This document shows, one piece after another, positions 48,275-56,590 of a DNA stretch of 58,291 nucleotides. A program made the position numbers and the translations under genes. Location of the stretch: assembly GCA_900547945.1 (NCBI GenBank), contig URIT01000005.1, positions 1 to 58,291 on the forward strand, in the 5' to 3' direction. The stretch's first letter is position 1. Every line of letters begins with the position of its first letter. Below the pieces are notes generated by a model, which made no database searches, was not told where the DNA came from, and saw nothing but the letters and a program-made list of their open reading frames with translations. This stretch comes from an uncultured bacterium. GTDB taxonomy: Bacteria; Verrucomicrobiota; Kiritimatiellia; RFP12; UBA1067.

Positions 48275-49426
48275 CTACTCCAGATGCCGCTCGACCGCCG
48301 CCCACAGCGCGGCGAATGTCCCGCCAACCTCCCCGCGCCCCACTCCGCCAACCTCCCCATACACCACTCCGCCGACCTCCCCGCGCCCTGCTCCGCCGAC
48401 CTCCCTATACACCACTCCGCCGACCTCCCCGCGCCCTGCTCCGCCGACCTCTCCTCCAACGCCCAATTTCTCCCGTATCGCGTCCGTTCTCTCCCGCCGC
48501 ACACCCAAACCCTCCCGCCGCGCGTCCCGCATAATCGTCCGTACCCGTTCCAGCCGCCGCCGGATATCCTTTGGCGACATCCGCACCACCCCGTTCTGAG
48601 ATTTCACTGCGTAATAATTCTTATTCGCCACCCCGAAGGAGAGGCTTCCCGTCGCGATCGGATTCGGCGGCAGTCCGTCGAACACGGCCGACGTCGGAAT
48701 CGGGTCCGGGATCTCCGTCGCCTGGCGGAGGCGCTTGGCAAGTGCCTTGAATCGCATAATCGTCTTGTACTTTCCGCTGAGCTGCGGGAGGTTCGCGGCG
48801 ATCCATGCCTTGATCCCACCATTGCGTCCGACGATCACGCCGTCAACAATGCGCAGGCAGTTGTCGACATGGCACTCGAGGTCGTGGACAAGCCCCCCGA
48901 AACGGACGCGCGCCTCGTCGGACGCATTGCGCGCCTCCCACGCCGCGAGGAATGCCTCCGGAGTCGGGCAGGGCGCGAGTGTCGTGCGGCGGCGGATCGC
49001 CCGCCGCTCCGCCGCGAGACGCCGGCGGCGCGCGTTGTCGCGTGCGTAGTAGCGGGTGCGATAGGCACGCTGCTGGAGGCGGTTGATCTCGTACGCAAGG
49101 CCGCGGCGGTAGCAGCGCAGTCCGCGCAGGTCCGTGATCCCCAGCGCGAGCTGGAGGCCCACAAGCGGGTTGCGGAGGAGGAAGGCGCACTCGTCGAGCC
49201 GCAGCGATTCCGTTCGGTCGAGGAGCCCGCGCTCGTACGCATCGTGGTACCAGACCGCGCGATCGCCCGGCATCCGCCCCGCGCAGACATCGTCCATCTC
49301 GCCCGCACGCGCGTATGTGCGCACGCCAATGCGCCCCGCGCCCTGATCAAGGAAATTGTGCTCGAACCACGCCGCGAAGTTCGCCCGTACCTCCGACGAG
49401 ACCTCCCACATCCATTTCTTCGCCAT
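48275..49426 (-). CDS. Orphan protein with C-terminal octapeptide repeats
   Basis: 383 residues of unknown function. AAAGGAGG seven bases before the ATG at 49426 gives MAKKWMWEVSSEV. The N-terminal two thirds are mainly helical and rich in Arg, Ala and Leu (CHVDNCLRIV, GGIKAWIAANLPQLSGKYK, FKALAKRLRQATEIPDPIPT). Near residue 330 the chain turns into about six 8-residue units alternating GEVGGAGR and GEVGGVVY types, encoded by a 24-bp tandem DNA repeat. No signal peptide or membrane segment is seen. I do not recognise the family; the flanking repeats and a paralogue fragment upstream suggest a recombining or mobile family. Confidence 0.65.
   Translation of the reverse strand: MAKKWMWEVSSEVRANFAAWFEHNFLDQGAGRIGVRTYARAGEMDDVCAGRMPGDRAVWYHDAYERGLLDRTESLRLDECAFLLRNPLVGLQLALGITDLRGLRCYRRGLAYEINRLQQRAYRTRYYARDNARRRRLAAERRAIRRRTTLAPCPTPEAFLAAWEARNASDEARVRFGGLVHDLECHVDNCLRIVDGVIVGRNGGIKAWIAANLPQLSGKYKTIMRFKALAKRLRQATEIPDPIPTSAVFDGLPPNPIATGSLSFGVANKNYYAVKSQNGVVRMSPKDIRRRLERVRTIMRDARREGLGVRRERTDAIREKLGVGGEVGGAGRGEVGGVVYREVGGAGRGEVGGVVYGEVGGVGRGEVGGTFAALWAAVERHLE
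48322..48455. repeat. 24-bp tandem repeat with 48-bp higher-order period (coding)
   Basis: Five units (48322-48345, 48346-48369, 48370-48393, 48394-48417, 48418-48441) and a partial sixth. Odd units carry CCCCGCGCCC and even units CCATACACC or CTATACACC, so two types alternate. Translated in the orphan gene. Confidence 0.9.
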
Positions 49427-49561
49427 GCCCAGTCCTCCTTTTCCAGTCAATTTCCTGTTCCAACCGCATCGCACCAGCCACACGGCGTCGCACAAGCTAC
49501 ACCGTTTCAACCAATGCAGTCCCAGCCGATGGGAGAGGATAGCAAACCCCGCCCCGCGCCG

Positions 49562-49600
49562 TCAATGAGATTTTACTGCGTAATAAAAATTCAAGAATCC
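49562..49600 (-). pseudogene. Fragment related to the orphan gene
   Basis: The minus strand reads NFYYAVKSH then a stop, matching NKNYYAVKSQ in the orphan protein. The underlying 21-bp DNA (49566-49586) is the same as 48597-48617 apart from one base. It suggests a lost second copy upstream of the present gene. Confidence 0.4.
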
Positions 49601-49668
49601 TACGCCATTGACTCGCAAAGAACGGCATCCCGGCGACATCCTGGTGGCATACAGGCTAGTGACATACA

Positions 49669-49752
49669 GGCGACATCTCCGACATCCTGGTATCCTGGCG
49701 ACATCTCCGACATCCTGGCATCCCGGCGACTCCTCCGACATCCCGGCTTCCA
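49669..49752. repeat. Three tandem 28-bp units upstream of the regulator gene
   Basis: Three copies of a unit starting GGCGACATCTCCGACATCCT (49669-49696, 49697-49724, 49725-49752), preceded by degenerate copies back to about 49628 and followed by a partial one. They stop nine bases before the -35 box of the XylR-type gene. The rest of 49427-49796 holds the orphan-gene fragment and nothing else I recognise. Confidence 0.88.
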
Positions 49753-49760
49753 GGCGGCAT

Positions 49761-49790
49761 TTGGCATTTCGGCTTCATTTGTAGTACAAT
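49761..49790 (+). promoter_or_regulatory. Promoter of the XylR-type regulator, leaderless arrangement
   Basis: TTGGCA (49761-49766), an 18-base spacer and TACAAT (49785-49790) preceded by TGTAG. Six bases (GCGCGC) separate it from the ATG at 49797. Confidence 0.75.
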
Positions 49791-49796
49791 GCGCGC

Positions 49797-50948
49797 ATGG
49801 ACATCGTTCTCTTCTTCCAGTCCACCATCCGGAAAAGCTGGCTGCTCAAACTGGGCGGCGCCTATCGCTTCGCACGCGAACACGGTTGGTTCCTACAGAT
49901 TGTGGACGGTCACTCTTCGGCCCGCGAAATCCGCCAGGCCCTCGCGCGCTGGCATCCGATCGGATGCCTCGTCGACCGGGGTCTCGCCCACGGTTCTGCC
50001 CCCGACCGCGTATTCGAAGGCTTCCCGACCGTCTATCTCGACCAGCGTGCAACCTCCATTCCCTGCCGACACCCCCGCCTCGTACACGATTCGGCTGCCG
50101 AAGCGCGGCTCGCGGGACAGGCGCTCCTGGACCTCGACTGCGCATCCTATGCCTATCTTGGCACGGGGCGCAACTACTTCTGGGACCATGAGAGGTGCGA
50201 AACCTTCCGCGCGCTCTGTGCCGGCCAGGGCAGAACGATGACCACCCTCTCCCGCCTAAGGCTCGCCCAAACCATCGCCGCACTGCCAAAGCCCTGCGGC
50301 ATTCTCGCGGCAAACGACGGATGCGCCGTCGAGATCTGGCCCGCCGCCGCCACGTGCGGTCTCTCCATTCCAAACGACATCGCCGTTGCCGGCATCGACA
50401 ACGACGAGACCTATGCCGAGGCCGTCACGCCCGGCCTCACAAGCGCCGAACCCGATTTCGAAGGCGCGGGCTACGAACTCGCGCGTCTTCTGATGGACGA
50501 AATCGCGCGCGTCCGGAACGGTGGAAGGCGAGACGGCCCTGCACCCGTCTCGCACTACGGCGCGTTGCGGCTTGTCCGGCGCGACAGCACGCAGATCCTC
50601 GCCGGAAACGATCCGCGTGTCGGGCACGCGCTTGAGTTCATCCGGCGCCACGCCTGCGAACACGGCCTCTCGACCGGCGATGTCATCGCCATCATGGGCT
50701 GTTCGCGGCGGCTTGCGACCGAACGGTTCAAGAAAGCCGTCGGACACTCGATTCTGGACGAAATCCACGCACGACGCTTCGACGAGGTCCTGCGCCTTCT
50801 CCGCAACCCGCACCAGCAGATCGAGCCGATCGCCGACCTCTGCGGCTATTCCGCCCCCTCGTTCCTGAAGCGCATCTTCAAGAAGAAGACGGGGCTCACC
50901 ATGCGCGCGTGGCGCAAACGGGCGGCAGACCGCGGTCCTGCGGCCTAG
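49797..50948 (+). CDS. XylR-type transcriptional regulator (sugar-binding domain + AraC HTH)
   Basis: 383 residues. The N-terminal 270 residues form a LacI/periplasmic-binding-like ligand domain (GCLVDRGLAHGSAPDRVFEG; GILAANDGCAVEIW; VAVAGIDNDETYAE lacks the first V here). The last 100 residues are an AraC-type double helix-turn-helix (LSTGDVIAIMGCSRRLATER; IEPIADLCGYSAPSFLKRIF). This is the layout of XylR of enterobacteria. It most likely senses a sugar released by the neighbouring hydrolases. The three 28-bp repeats upstream are candidate operators for autoregulation. Its stop codon shares CTAG with the convergent isomerase gene. Confidence 0.9.
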   Translation: MDIVLFFQSTIRKSWLLKLGGAYRFAREHGWFLQIVDGHSSAREIRQALARWHPIGCLVDRGLAHGSAPDRVFEGFPTVYLDQRATSIPCRHPRLVHDSAAEARLAGQALLDLDCASYAYLGTGRNYFWDHERCETFRALCAGQGRTMTTLSRLRLAQTIAALPKPCGILAANDGCAVEIWPAAATCGLSIPNDIAVAGIDNDETYAEAVTPGLTSAEPDFEGAGYELARLLMDEIARVRNGGRRDGPAPVSHYGALRLVRRDSTQILAGNDPRVGHALEFIRRHACEHGLSTGDVIAIMGCSRRLATERFKKAVGHSILDEIHARRFDEVLRLLRNPHQQIEPIADLCGYSAPSFLKRIFKKKTGLTMRAWRKRAADRGPAA

Positions 50949-51469
50949 CGGCCGTCGATGGCCTCGACCTTCTTCGCCGCCTCGTGCAGGAACGGCGCAA
51001 GGCCCTCAAGGCCCTCGGTGAACTTCGTGTCGAGAAAGGCGTCCGCGGCGGCGACGGCCATCATGTCGCCCCAGATCATCTGGCCCATGCAGAGCACGTT
51101 CGCGTCGTTGATCGTGCGGCACATCTTCGCGGCGAAGACGCTCTCGACGGCGGCGGCGCGCACGCCCTTGAAGCGGTTGGCGATCAGGCTCATGCCCATG
51201 CCCGTGCCGCAGAAGAGGAACGCGCGCTTCGCCTCGCCGCGCTGCAGCGCCTTGCAGACGTCCACCGCGCTCTCAAAGTAGGGCTTCTCCTTGTTCGCAT
51301 CCGTCGCGCCGAGGTCCTTCACGGCGAAGCCGCGCTTCTCAAGGTGCTGGACAACGGCCGTCCTGAGCCCGACGGCGAACGGATCCGCCGCCACGAGAAT
51401 CGTCTCCTTCTGCGCCGCGCCGCACACGCACGCCGCTGCCATCACCACCCCAGCCGCAATCTTCTTCAT
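50945..51469 (-). CDS. RpiB/LacAB-family sugar-phosphate isomerase homologue with signal peptide
   Basis: 174 residues. The body matches RpiB: ILVAADPFAVGLR in the position of the substrate Asp motif, YFESAVDVCKALQRGEAKRA, the catalytic-Cys loop LFCGTGMGMSLIANRFKGVRAA, and NDANVLCMGQ. The usual N-terminus is preceded by MKKIAAGVVMAAACVCGAAQ, a convincing signal peptide. An isomerase of phosphorylated sugars outside the cytoplasm is unexpected, so either the protein acts on a non-phosphorylated substrate or it has another role. A -10 box at 51508-51513 and AAAGGATG drive it. Confidence 0.85.
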   Translation of the reverse strand: MKKIAAGVVMAAACVCGAAQKETILVAADPFAVGLRTAVVQHLEKRGFAVKDLGATDANKEKPYFESAVDVCKALQRGEAKRAFLFCGTGMGMSLIANRFKGVRAAAVESVFAAKMCRTINDANVLCMGQMIWGDMMAVAAADAFLDTKFTEGLEGLAPFLHEAAKKVEAIDGR

Positions 51470-51507
51470 GATCCATCATCCTTTCTGGTTTTGAATTATC
51501 GAGAGCG

Positions 51508-51513
51508 AGTATA
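51508..51513 (-). promoter_or_regulatory. Extended -10 box of the RpiB-like gene
   Basis: TATGC followed by TATACT on the minus strand. The leader is about 32 bases with AAAGGA before the ATG at 51469. Confidence 0.65.
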
Positions 51514-51596
51514 GCATAAATCGCCACTGCGCGGCTTGAAATGGTTGAATGTAGACATCACCGCTCCGCAGTTTGAAATGCCGGCGCGAAGCGCAA

Positions 51597-51816
51597 CTGA
51601 AAGCCGCATAGCGGCGACTTAACCCTAGCAAGAAAGCGTCCTCGGGGCCACATTAGGGGGGGGGGTATTGTGTGGTCCCGAGGACATACCGACTTTCTTG
51701 ATCTCGGGTGCGGCAGAACCCTCAATGATGATGGCAGATGATACCCGCCACCACGCAAGCTGTCTGTCAACTCCCGCACGCATGCCAGCAAAAGAACCTT
51801 CTTACGCGGAAATTTC
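51597..51816 (-). ncRNA. Candidate structured RNA with long hairpin
   Basis: A promoter (51823-51851) would transcribe about 220 bases without a convincing ORF. It contains a long two-part hairpin (51629-51700): an outer 8-bp stem CAAGAAAG/CTTTCTTG and an inner 15-bp stem with one G-U pair (51638-51652 with 51671-51685), with a loop holding ten C. A small hairpin GCCGC-TAT-GCGGC followed by TTTC (51600-51615) could end it. No known RNA family boxes were recognised. Confidence 0.4.
51629..51700. other. Long imperfect inverted repeat with G10/C10 loop
   Basis: Arms CAAGAAAG (51629-51636) and GTCCTCGGGGCCACA (51638-51652) face TGTGGTCCCGAGGAC (51671-51685) and CTTTCTTG (51693-51700). The 18-base loop includes ten G on the plus strand (51656-51665). 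No U-tract follows on either strand, so it is not a simple terminator. Confidence 0.85.
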
Positions 51817-51822
51817 CCCAAC

Positions 51823-51851
51823 AGTATACACCTCCCCATCGGGAAAGGCAA
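51823..51851 (-). promoter_or_regulatory. Promoter-like sequence of the second candidate RNA
   Basis: TTGCCT (51846-51851), a 17-base spacer and TATACT (51823-51828) on the minus strand. Confidence 0.6.
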
Positions 51852-52212
51852 TCTGAATTTTCTTCTCTGCATTTCTTTACAACGTACGACAACGGCGTGA
51901 TTTCCGCTGGCGAGGCCGCTGACAGCCGATCATCGTACCAAGATGCGTAACGTCACCTTAAACCAAATTACATATTACGTAAAACACAAACCGGTATCAT
52001 GGACCATCATGAATCAACGGAAGATACAAATCAACTCGGAAAGGACGCAATTCTTTGCGTCTGATCCCCTACGAGACCCCAACACGGGCATGGTGGCCGG
52101 ATCATAATGAATTACATTCCTCCCACTCTGCCCCACCCTCCTTGTAGCAGCTCAACGACGCCGCATCAATTGGCATGGAATCTGCTACACAACATCTTGA
52201 AGGAACATGACC
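51852..52212 (+). other. gltB upstream region
   Basis: This gene-free stretch is AT-richer than its surroundings (51955-52040). It contains a perfect small hairpin GACGCAA-TTCT-TTGCGTC (52044-52061), possible weak -10 boxes (TATCAT 51995-52000, CATAAT 52103-52108) without good -35 partners, and AAGGA before the gltB start. No glutamine or other riboswitch core was recognised. Confidence 0.5.
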
Positions 52213-55200
52213 ATGAACGAGACAGAAGATCGACAGCGGGGGCTGTACCGCCCTGAATATGAACACGACGCCTGCGGAGTCGGACTCGTCGCGAGCCTTG
52301 ACAACCTCCCTTCGCACGCCATCGTCGAATCCGGCCTCACCGTGCTCAAACGCCTTATGCACCGCGGCGCGACGGGTAACGACCCGCGCACGGGCGACGG
52401 TGCCGGGCTTCTTCTGCGCATCCCCGACCCGTTCTTCCGCAAGGTCGTCCCCGGGCTTCCCCCTGCTGGACAGTACGGTGTCGCGATGGTCTTCGGCGGC
52501 GTCGGTGAGGAGGACGTCCTTGAATCTGTCGTCCACGCCGAGGGCGGAAGGGTTCTCGCCTGGCGTGATGTCCCCGTCGATCCGAATGCAATCGGCGACG
52601 ATGCCCGCCGCGTCCTTCCGAAGATCCGCGAACTCTTCATCGGCGGCGCCGACGGTCTCGCCTCCGTCGAATTCGAGCGCCGCCTTTACGTCATCCGCCG
52701 CCAGATCGAGCAGCGGACGCACGATGTCTACCTCTGCTCCTGCTCCACGAAGACGATCGTCTACAAGGGCCTCCTCCTCGCCACGCAGATCGAGAGTTTC
52801 TACAAGGACCTCTCCGATCCCGACTTCGTCTCCCCCTTCGCGATCGTCCACCAACGCTACTCCACGAACACCTTTCCGAGCTGGCCGCTCGCCCACCCCT
52901 TCCGCGCCCTTGCCCACAACGGCGAAATCAACGCGCTCAAGGGCAACCTCAACGCGCTTGCCGCGCGCGAGGCGTCGCTCGCCTCGCCCCTCTTCGGCGA
53001 CGACCTCAAGAAGCTCCTCCCGCTCGTGAAGCCCGGCCAGTCCGACTCCGCCTCGCTCGACAACATGTTCGAGCTGCTCGTCGCCGCCGGGCGCGACGCC
53101 CCCCACGCGATGCTCATGCTCCTCCCCCAGGCCTGGGGCGCGAAGTACCACATGGGCCACGACGTGCGCGCCTTCTACGAGTACCACTCCGCGCTCATGG
53201 AGCCGTGGGACGGTCCCGCCGCCGTCGCGTTCACGGACGGCACGGGCGTGGGCGCGACGCTCGACCGCAACGGCCTCCGCCCCGCGCGCTGGACGCTCAC
53301 CAAGCAGGGCCTTTTCGTCCTCGCCTCCGAGGCCGGCGTCCTCGACATCCCCGCCCCGGACATCGCCCGCCAGGGCCGTCTCAAGCCGGGTGCCATGCTC
53401 TGGCTCGATCTCGCGAAGCATCGCCTTCTCGAAGACACCGAACTCAAGACCTTCTACGCGCGCCGCCGCCCCTACCGCCGCTGGGTCGAGCAGAACCGCA
53501 TCTCCATCCAGGGGCTCTTCACCGAGATCGTCCCCTCGCGCGTCACCCAGGATCTCGTCAACGAGCAAACCCTCTTCGGCTACACGCTCGAAGACCTCAA
53601 CCTCATCCTGAAGCCGATGGCCGAGACGGGGCACGAACCCGTCGGGGCAATGGGCAACGACGCCGCGCTCGCGGTTCTTTCCCGGAAGCCGCGCCTCCTC
53701 TTCGACTACTTCAAGCAGCTGTTCGCGCAGGTCACGAACCCGCCAATCGACCCGATCCGCGAAGAGCTCGTGATGTCCCTCATGACCTACATCGGCAACG
53801 TCGGGAACATCCTCGCCGAAACGCCCGCGCACGCGCACCTCATCAAGCTGCGCCGCCCCGTGCTGACCGACGACGAGCTCGCGCGCCTCGCCACGGTCGA
53901 GGACCACGGCTTCGCCTCCCTCCGCATCCCCCTCGTCTTCCCGCGCGGCGGCGACGGACGCGCCCTCCGAGTCGCGCTCGACCAGATCTGCGCAACGGCC
54001 CTGGAGGCGGTGGAGAACGGACATCGGATCATCATCCTCTCGGACCATCCGTCCCTCCGTGGCGCGGGCACCGTTCCCATTCCCTCCCTCCTCGCGACCG
54101 CCGCCGTGAACCGCGCACTCGTGAAGGCGGGCAGGCGCCCCTCCGTCGGCCTCATCGTCCAGTCCGGCGAAGTGCGCGAGGTCATGCACTATGCCCTCCT
54201 GCTCGGCTTCGGCGCGACGGCCGTCAACCCCTACCTCGCGCTCGCCACCGTCAGCGCGTGCGCGAAGGACGGCGATCTCGTCACGGCCGCCTCGAACTAC
54301 GTGACCGCCGTCGACAAGGGCCTCCTGAAGATCATGTCGAAGATGGGCATCTCGACCCTGCGCTCCTACCGCAGCGCGCAGATCTTCGAGGCCGTCGGGC
54401 TCGGCGCGGACGTCGTGCGCGACTACTTCGGCGGCGTCGCCTCTCCCGTGGGCGGCATCGGACTCGACGAAATCGCGGCCGCCGCCAACCGCCGCGCCGC
54501 CGTCACGCCCCTGGAGGCCACCCTTCCCCCCGGCGGCGAATACCGCGTGCGCACCGAGGGCGAACGACACCTCTGGACGCCCCGGGGCCTCGCGGACTTC
54601 CGCCTCGCCGTGCGCGCGAACGACTTCGCCCTCTTCCGGAAGTACACGGACGAAATCGACGACCCGAAGCGGACCGCCATCACCCTCCGCTCGCAGTTCG
54701 CCTTCAAGCCCACCCAACCCATTCCGCTCGACGAGGTCGAACCCGTCGCGTCCATCGTGAAGCACTTCGTGGGCGGCGCGATGTCTCTCGGCTCCCTCTC
54801 CCCCGAGGCGCACGAGACCATCGCCCAGGCGCTGAACGGACTCGGCACCATGTCCAACTGCGGCGAGGGCGGCGAAAACGTCGAGCGCTTCGACACGGAC
54901 AAGAACTGCGGCATCAAGCAGGTCGCCTCCGGCCGCTTCGGCGTGACGATCAACTACCTCCGCCACGCGAAAGACCTCCAGATCAAGCTCGCCCAGGGCG
55001 CAAAGCCCGGAGAAGGCGGCCAGCTCCCCGCGCACAAGGTGGACGCCTTCGTCGGCAAGCTCCGCCACGCGAAGCCCGGAACGACGCTCATCTCCCCGCC
55101 GCCGCACCACGACATCTACTCCATCGAGGACCTCGCCCAGCTCATCTACGACCTCAAGTGCGCGAACCCGCGGGCGCGCGTCTCGGTGAAGCTCGTCTCC

Positions 55201-56571
55201 GAGGCGGGCGTCGGCACGATCGCCGCCGGCGTCGCGAAGGCGCATGCGGATGTCGTCCTCATCTCCGGCTTCGACGGCGGAACCGGCGCCGCGCCGCTCA
55301 CCTCGATGAAGCACGCCGGCCTTCCCTGGGAACTCGGCCTCGCCGAGGCGCAGCAGACGCTCATCAAGAACGGACTGCGCGGGCGCGTCAAGCTGCAGGT
55401 CGACGGACAGCTCCGCACCGGCCGCGACATCGTGATCGGCGCCCTTCTCGGCGCAGAGGAGTTCGGCTTCGGTACCACGATGCTCGTCGCGCTCGGCTGC
55501 GTCCAGTGCCGCAACTGCAACCTCAACACCTGCCCCGTCGGCATCGCGACGCAGGACGAGGCGTTGCGCAAGCACTTCGCCGGAAAGATCGAACACCTCC
55601 AGACCTACTTCCGCTTTCTCGCACAGGAGGTCCGCGAACAGCTCGCCGCCCTCGGCCTCCGTTCGCTCGACGAGGCCGTCGGCCGCGCCGATCTTCTCGC
55701 GGGGACGAATCCCCGCTTCGACTTTGCCCCGGTCTTCCACCGCGAGGCGGGCGCCGACGTGCGCTTCAACCCGCAGATTCCCGCGCGGCCGCTTGAAAAC
55801 TACGACCGCGTGGAACTCCTCCCCGCGCTGAAGGACGCTCTCGCGGCCGGACGGCTGATGGAGATCGACCGCACCGTCGCGAACGTGAACCGTACCGTCG
55901 GCACCGAGCTTTCGGGCGAGGTCGCCGCGAAGTGGGGCGAGAAGGGCCTTCCCGACGGCACGCTCACCGTGAATTTCACGGGCGTCGGCGGACAGTCCTT
56001 CGGCGCGTTCCTCGCCCACGGCGTGACCTTCAACCTGCGGGGCGCCGCGAACGACTACGTCGGCAAGGGCCTCTCCGGCGGCATCATCACGATTGCCCCC
56101 GAGCCCGGCTTCACGGGCGCCGCCGAGGAGAACGTCGTCGCCGGCAACGTCCTCGCCTACGGCGGCACCTCCGGCAAGGTCTTCGTCAACGGACAGGCCG
56201 GCGAGCGCTTCGGCATCCGCAACTCGGGTGTCACGCTCGTCGCGGAGGGCATCGGCGACCACGGCTGCGAATACATGACCGGCGGCAAGGTACTCGTACT
56301 CGGCCCCACCGGCGTCAACTTCGCCGCAGGCATGACAGGTGGCGTCGCCTACGTCTACGACGAGGACGGTACGCTCGACCTCAACGCGAACCTCGACTCG
56401 ATCGACCTCATGCCCGTCGAGGCCGGCTCACCCGACGAGGCCGACCTGCTCGCCCTCATGGACGAACACATCGCCCGCACCGGTTCCGCCAAGGCGAAAC
56501 GCCTCCGCGCCGACTGGGAGAACGTCCGCCCGAAGTTCGTCGCCGTCATCCCCGTCCGAAGCGCGAGTTAG
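52213..56571 (+). CDS. gltB: Glutamate synthase large subunit
   Basis: 1452 residues, normal for bacterial GltB. A short propeptide precedes the Ntn-type Cys in YEHDACGVGLVAS; the glutaminase domain is followed by the FMN-binding synthase barrel (SKMGISTLRSYRSAQIFEAV; AKPGEGGQLPAHKV; SGFDGGTGAAPL), the iron-sulfur ligands CVQCRNCNLNTC, and the C-terminal Gly-rich beta-helix. AAGGA eight bases upstream supports the ATG at 52213 (MNETEDRQ) over the one at 52207. It makes glutamate from glutamine and 2-oxoglutarate with electrons from GltD, the next gene. Confidence 0.97.
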   Translation: MNETEDRQRGLYRPEYEHDACGVGLVASLDNLPSHAIVESGLTVLKRLMHRGATGNDPRTGDGAGLLLRIPDPFFRKVVPGLPPAGQYGVAMVFGGVGEEDVLESVVHAEGGRVLAWRDVPVDPNAIGDDARRVLPKIRELFIGGADGLASVEFERRLYVIRRQIEQRTHDVYLCSCSTKTIVYKGLLLATQIESFYKDLSDPDFVSPFAIVHQRYSTNTFPSWPLAHPFRALAHNGEINALKGNLNALAAREASLASPLFGDDLKKLLPLVKPGQSDSASLDNMFELLVAAGRDAPHAMLMLLPQAWGAKYHMGHDVRAFYEYHSALMEPWDGPAAVAFTDGTGVGATLDRNGLRPARWTLTKQGLFVLASEAGVLDIPAPDIARQGRLKPGAMLWLDLAKHRLLEDTELKTFYARRRPYRRWVEQNRISIQGLFTEIVPSRVTQDLVNEQTLFGYTLEDLNLILKPMAETGHEPVGAMGNDAALAVLSRKPRLLFDYFKQLFAQVTNPPIDPIREELVMSLMTYIGNVGNILAETPAHAHLIKLRRPVLTDDELARLATVEDHGFASLRIPLVFPRGGDGRALRVALDQICATALEAVENGHRIIILSDHPSLRGAGTVPIPSLLATAAVNRALVKAGRRPSVGLIVQSGEVREVMHYALLLGFGATAVNPYLALATVSACAKDGDLVTAASNYVTAVDKGLLKIMSKMGISTLRSYRSAQIFEAVGLGADVVRDYFGGVASPVGGIGLDEIAAAANRRAAVTPLEATLPPGGEYRVRTEGERHLWTPRGLADFRLAVRANDFALFRKYTDEIDDPKRTAITLRSQFAFKPTQPIPLDEVEPVASIVKHFVGGAMSLGSLSPEAHETIAQALNGLGTMSNCGEGGENVERFDTDKNCGIKQVASGRFGVTINYLRHAKDLQIKLAQGAKPGEGGQLPAHKVDAFVGKLRHAKPGTTLISPPPHHDIYSIEDLAQLIYDLKCANPRARVSVKLVSEAGVGTIAAGVAKAHADVVLISGFDGGTGAAPLTSMKHAGLPWELGLAEAQQTLIKNGLRGRVKLQVDGQLRTGRDIVIGALLGAEEFGFGTTMLVALGCVQCRNCNLNTCPVGIATQDEALRKHFAGKIEHLQTYFRFLAQEVREQLAALGLRSLDEAVGRADLLAGTNPRFDFAPVFHREAGADVRFNPQIPARPLENYDRVELLPALKDALAAGRLMEIDRTVANVNRTVGTELSGEVAAKWGEKGLPDGTLTVNFTGVGGQSFGAFLAHGVTFNLRGAANDYVGKGLSGGIITIAPEPGFTGAAEENVVAGNVLAYGGTSGKVFVNGQAGERFGIRNSGVTLVAEGIGDHGCEYMTGGKVLVLGPTGVNFAAGMTGGVAYVYDEDGTLDLNANLDSIDLMPVEAGSPDEADLLALMDEHIARTGSAKAKRLRADWENVRPKFVAVIPVRSAS

Positions 56572-56590
56572 GATTCAGTCGCTTCGCCTT

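Noticed and set aside
48027..48455. CRISPR array
   Set aside because: The units are contiguous tandem repeats without unique spacers, one set is coding, and no cas genes are present.
48275..49426. Transposase or integrase identity for the orphan gene
   Set aside because: No DDE, HUH or tyrosine-recombinase motif could be found, and no terminal inverted repeats with target duplications were seen.
51852..52212. Glutamine riboswitch before gltB
   Set aside because: The conserved core of the glutamine (glnA) RNA motif is not present; only a small hairpin GACGCAA/TTGCGTC is seen.
52102..56262. 1386-codon minus-strand frame opposite gltB
   Set aside because: Shadow of gltB, which is intact and full length.
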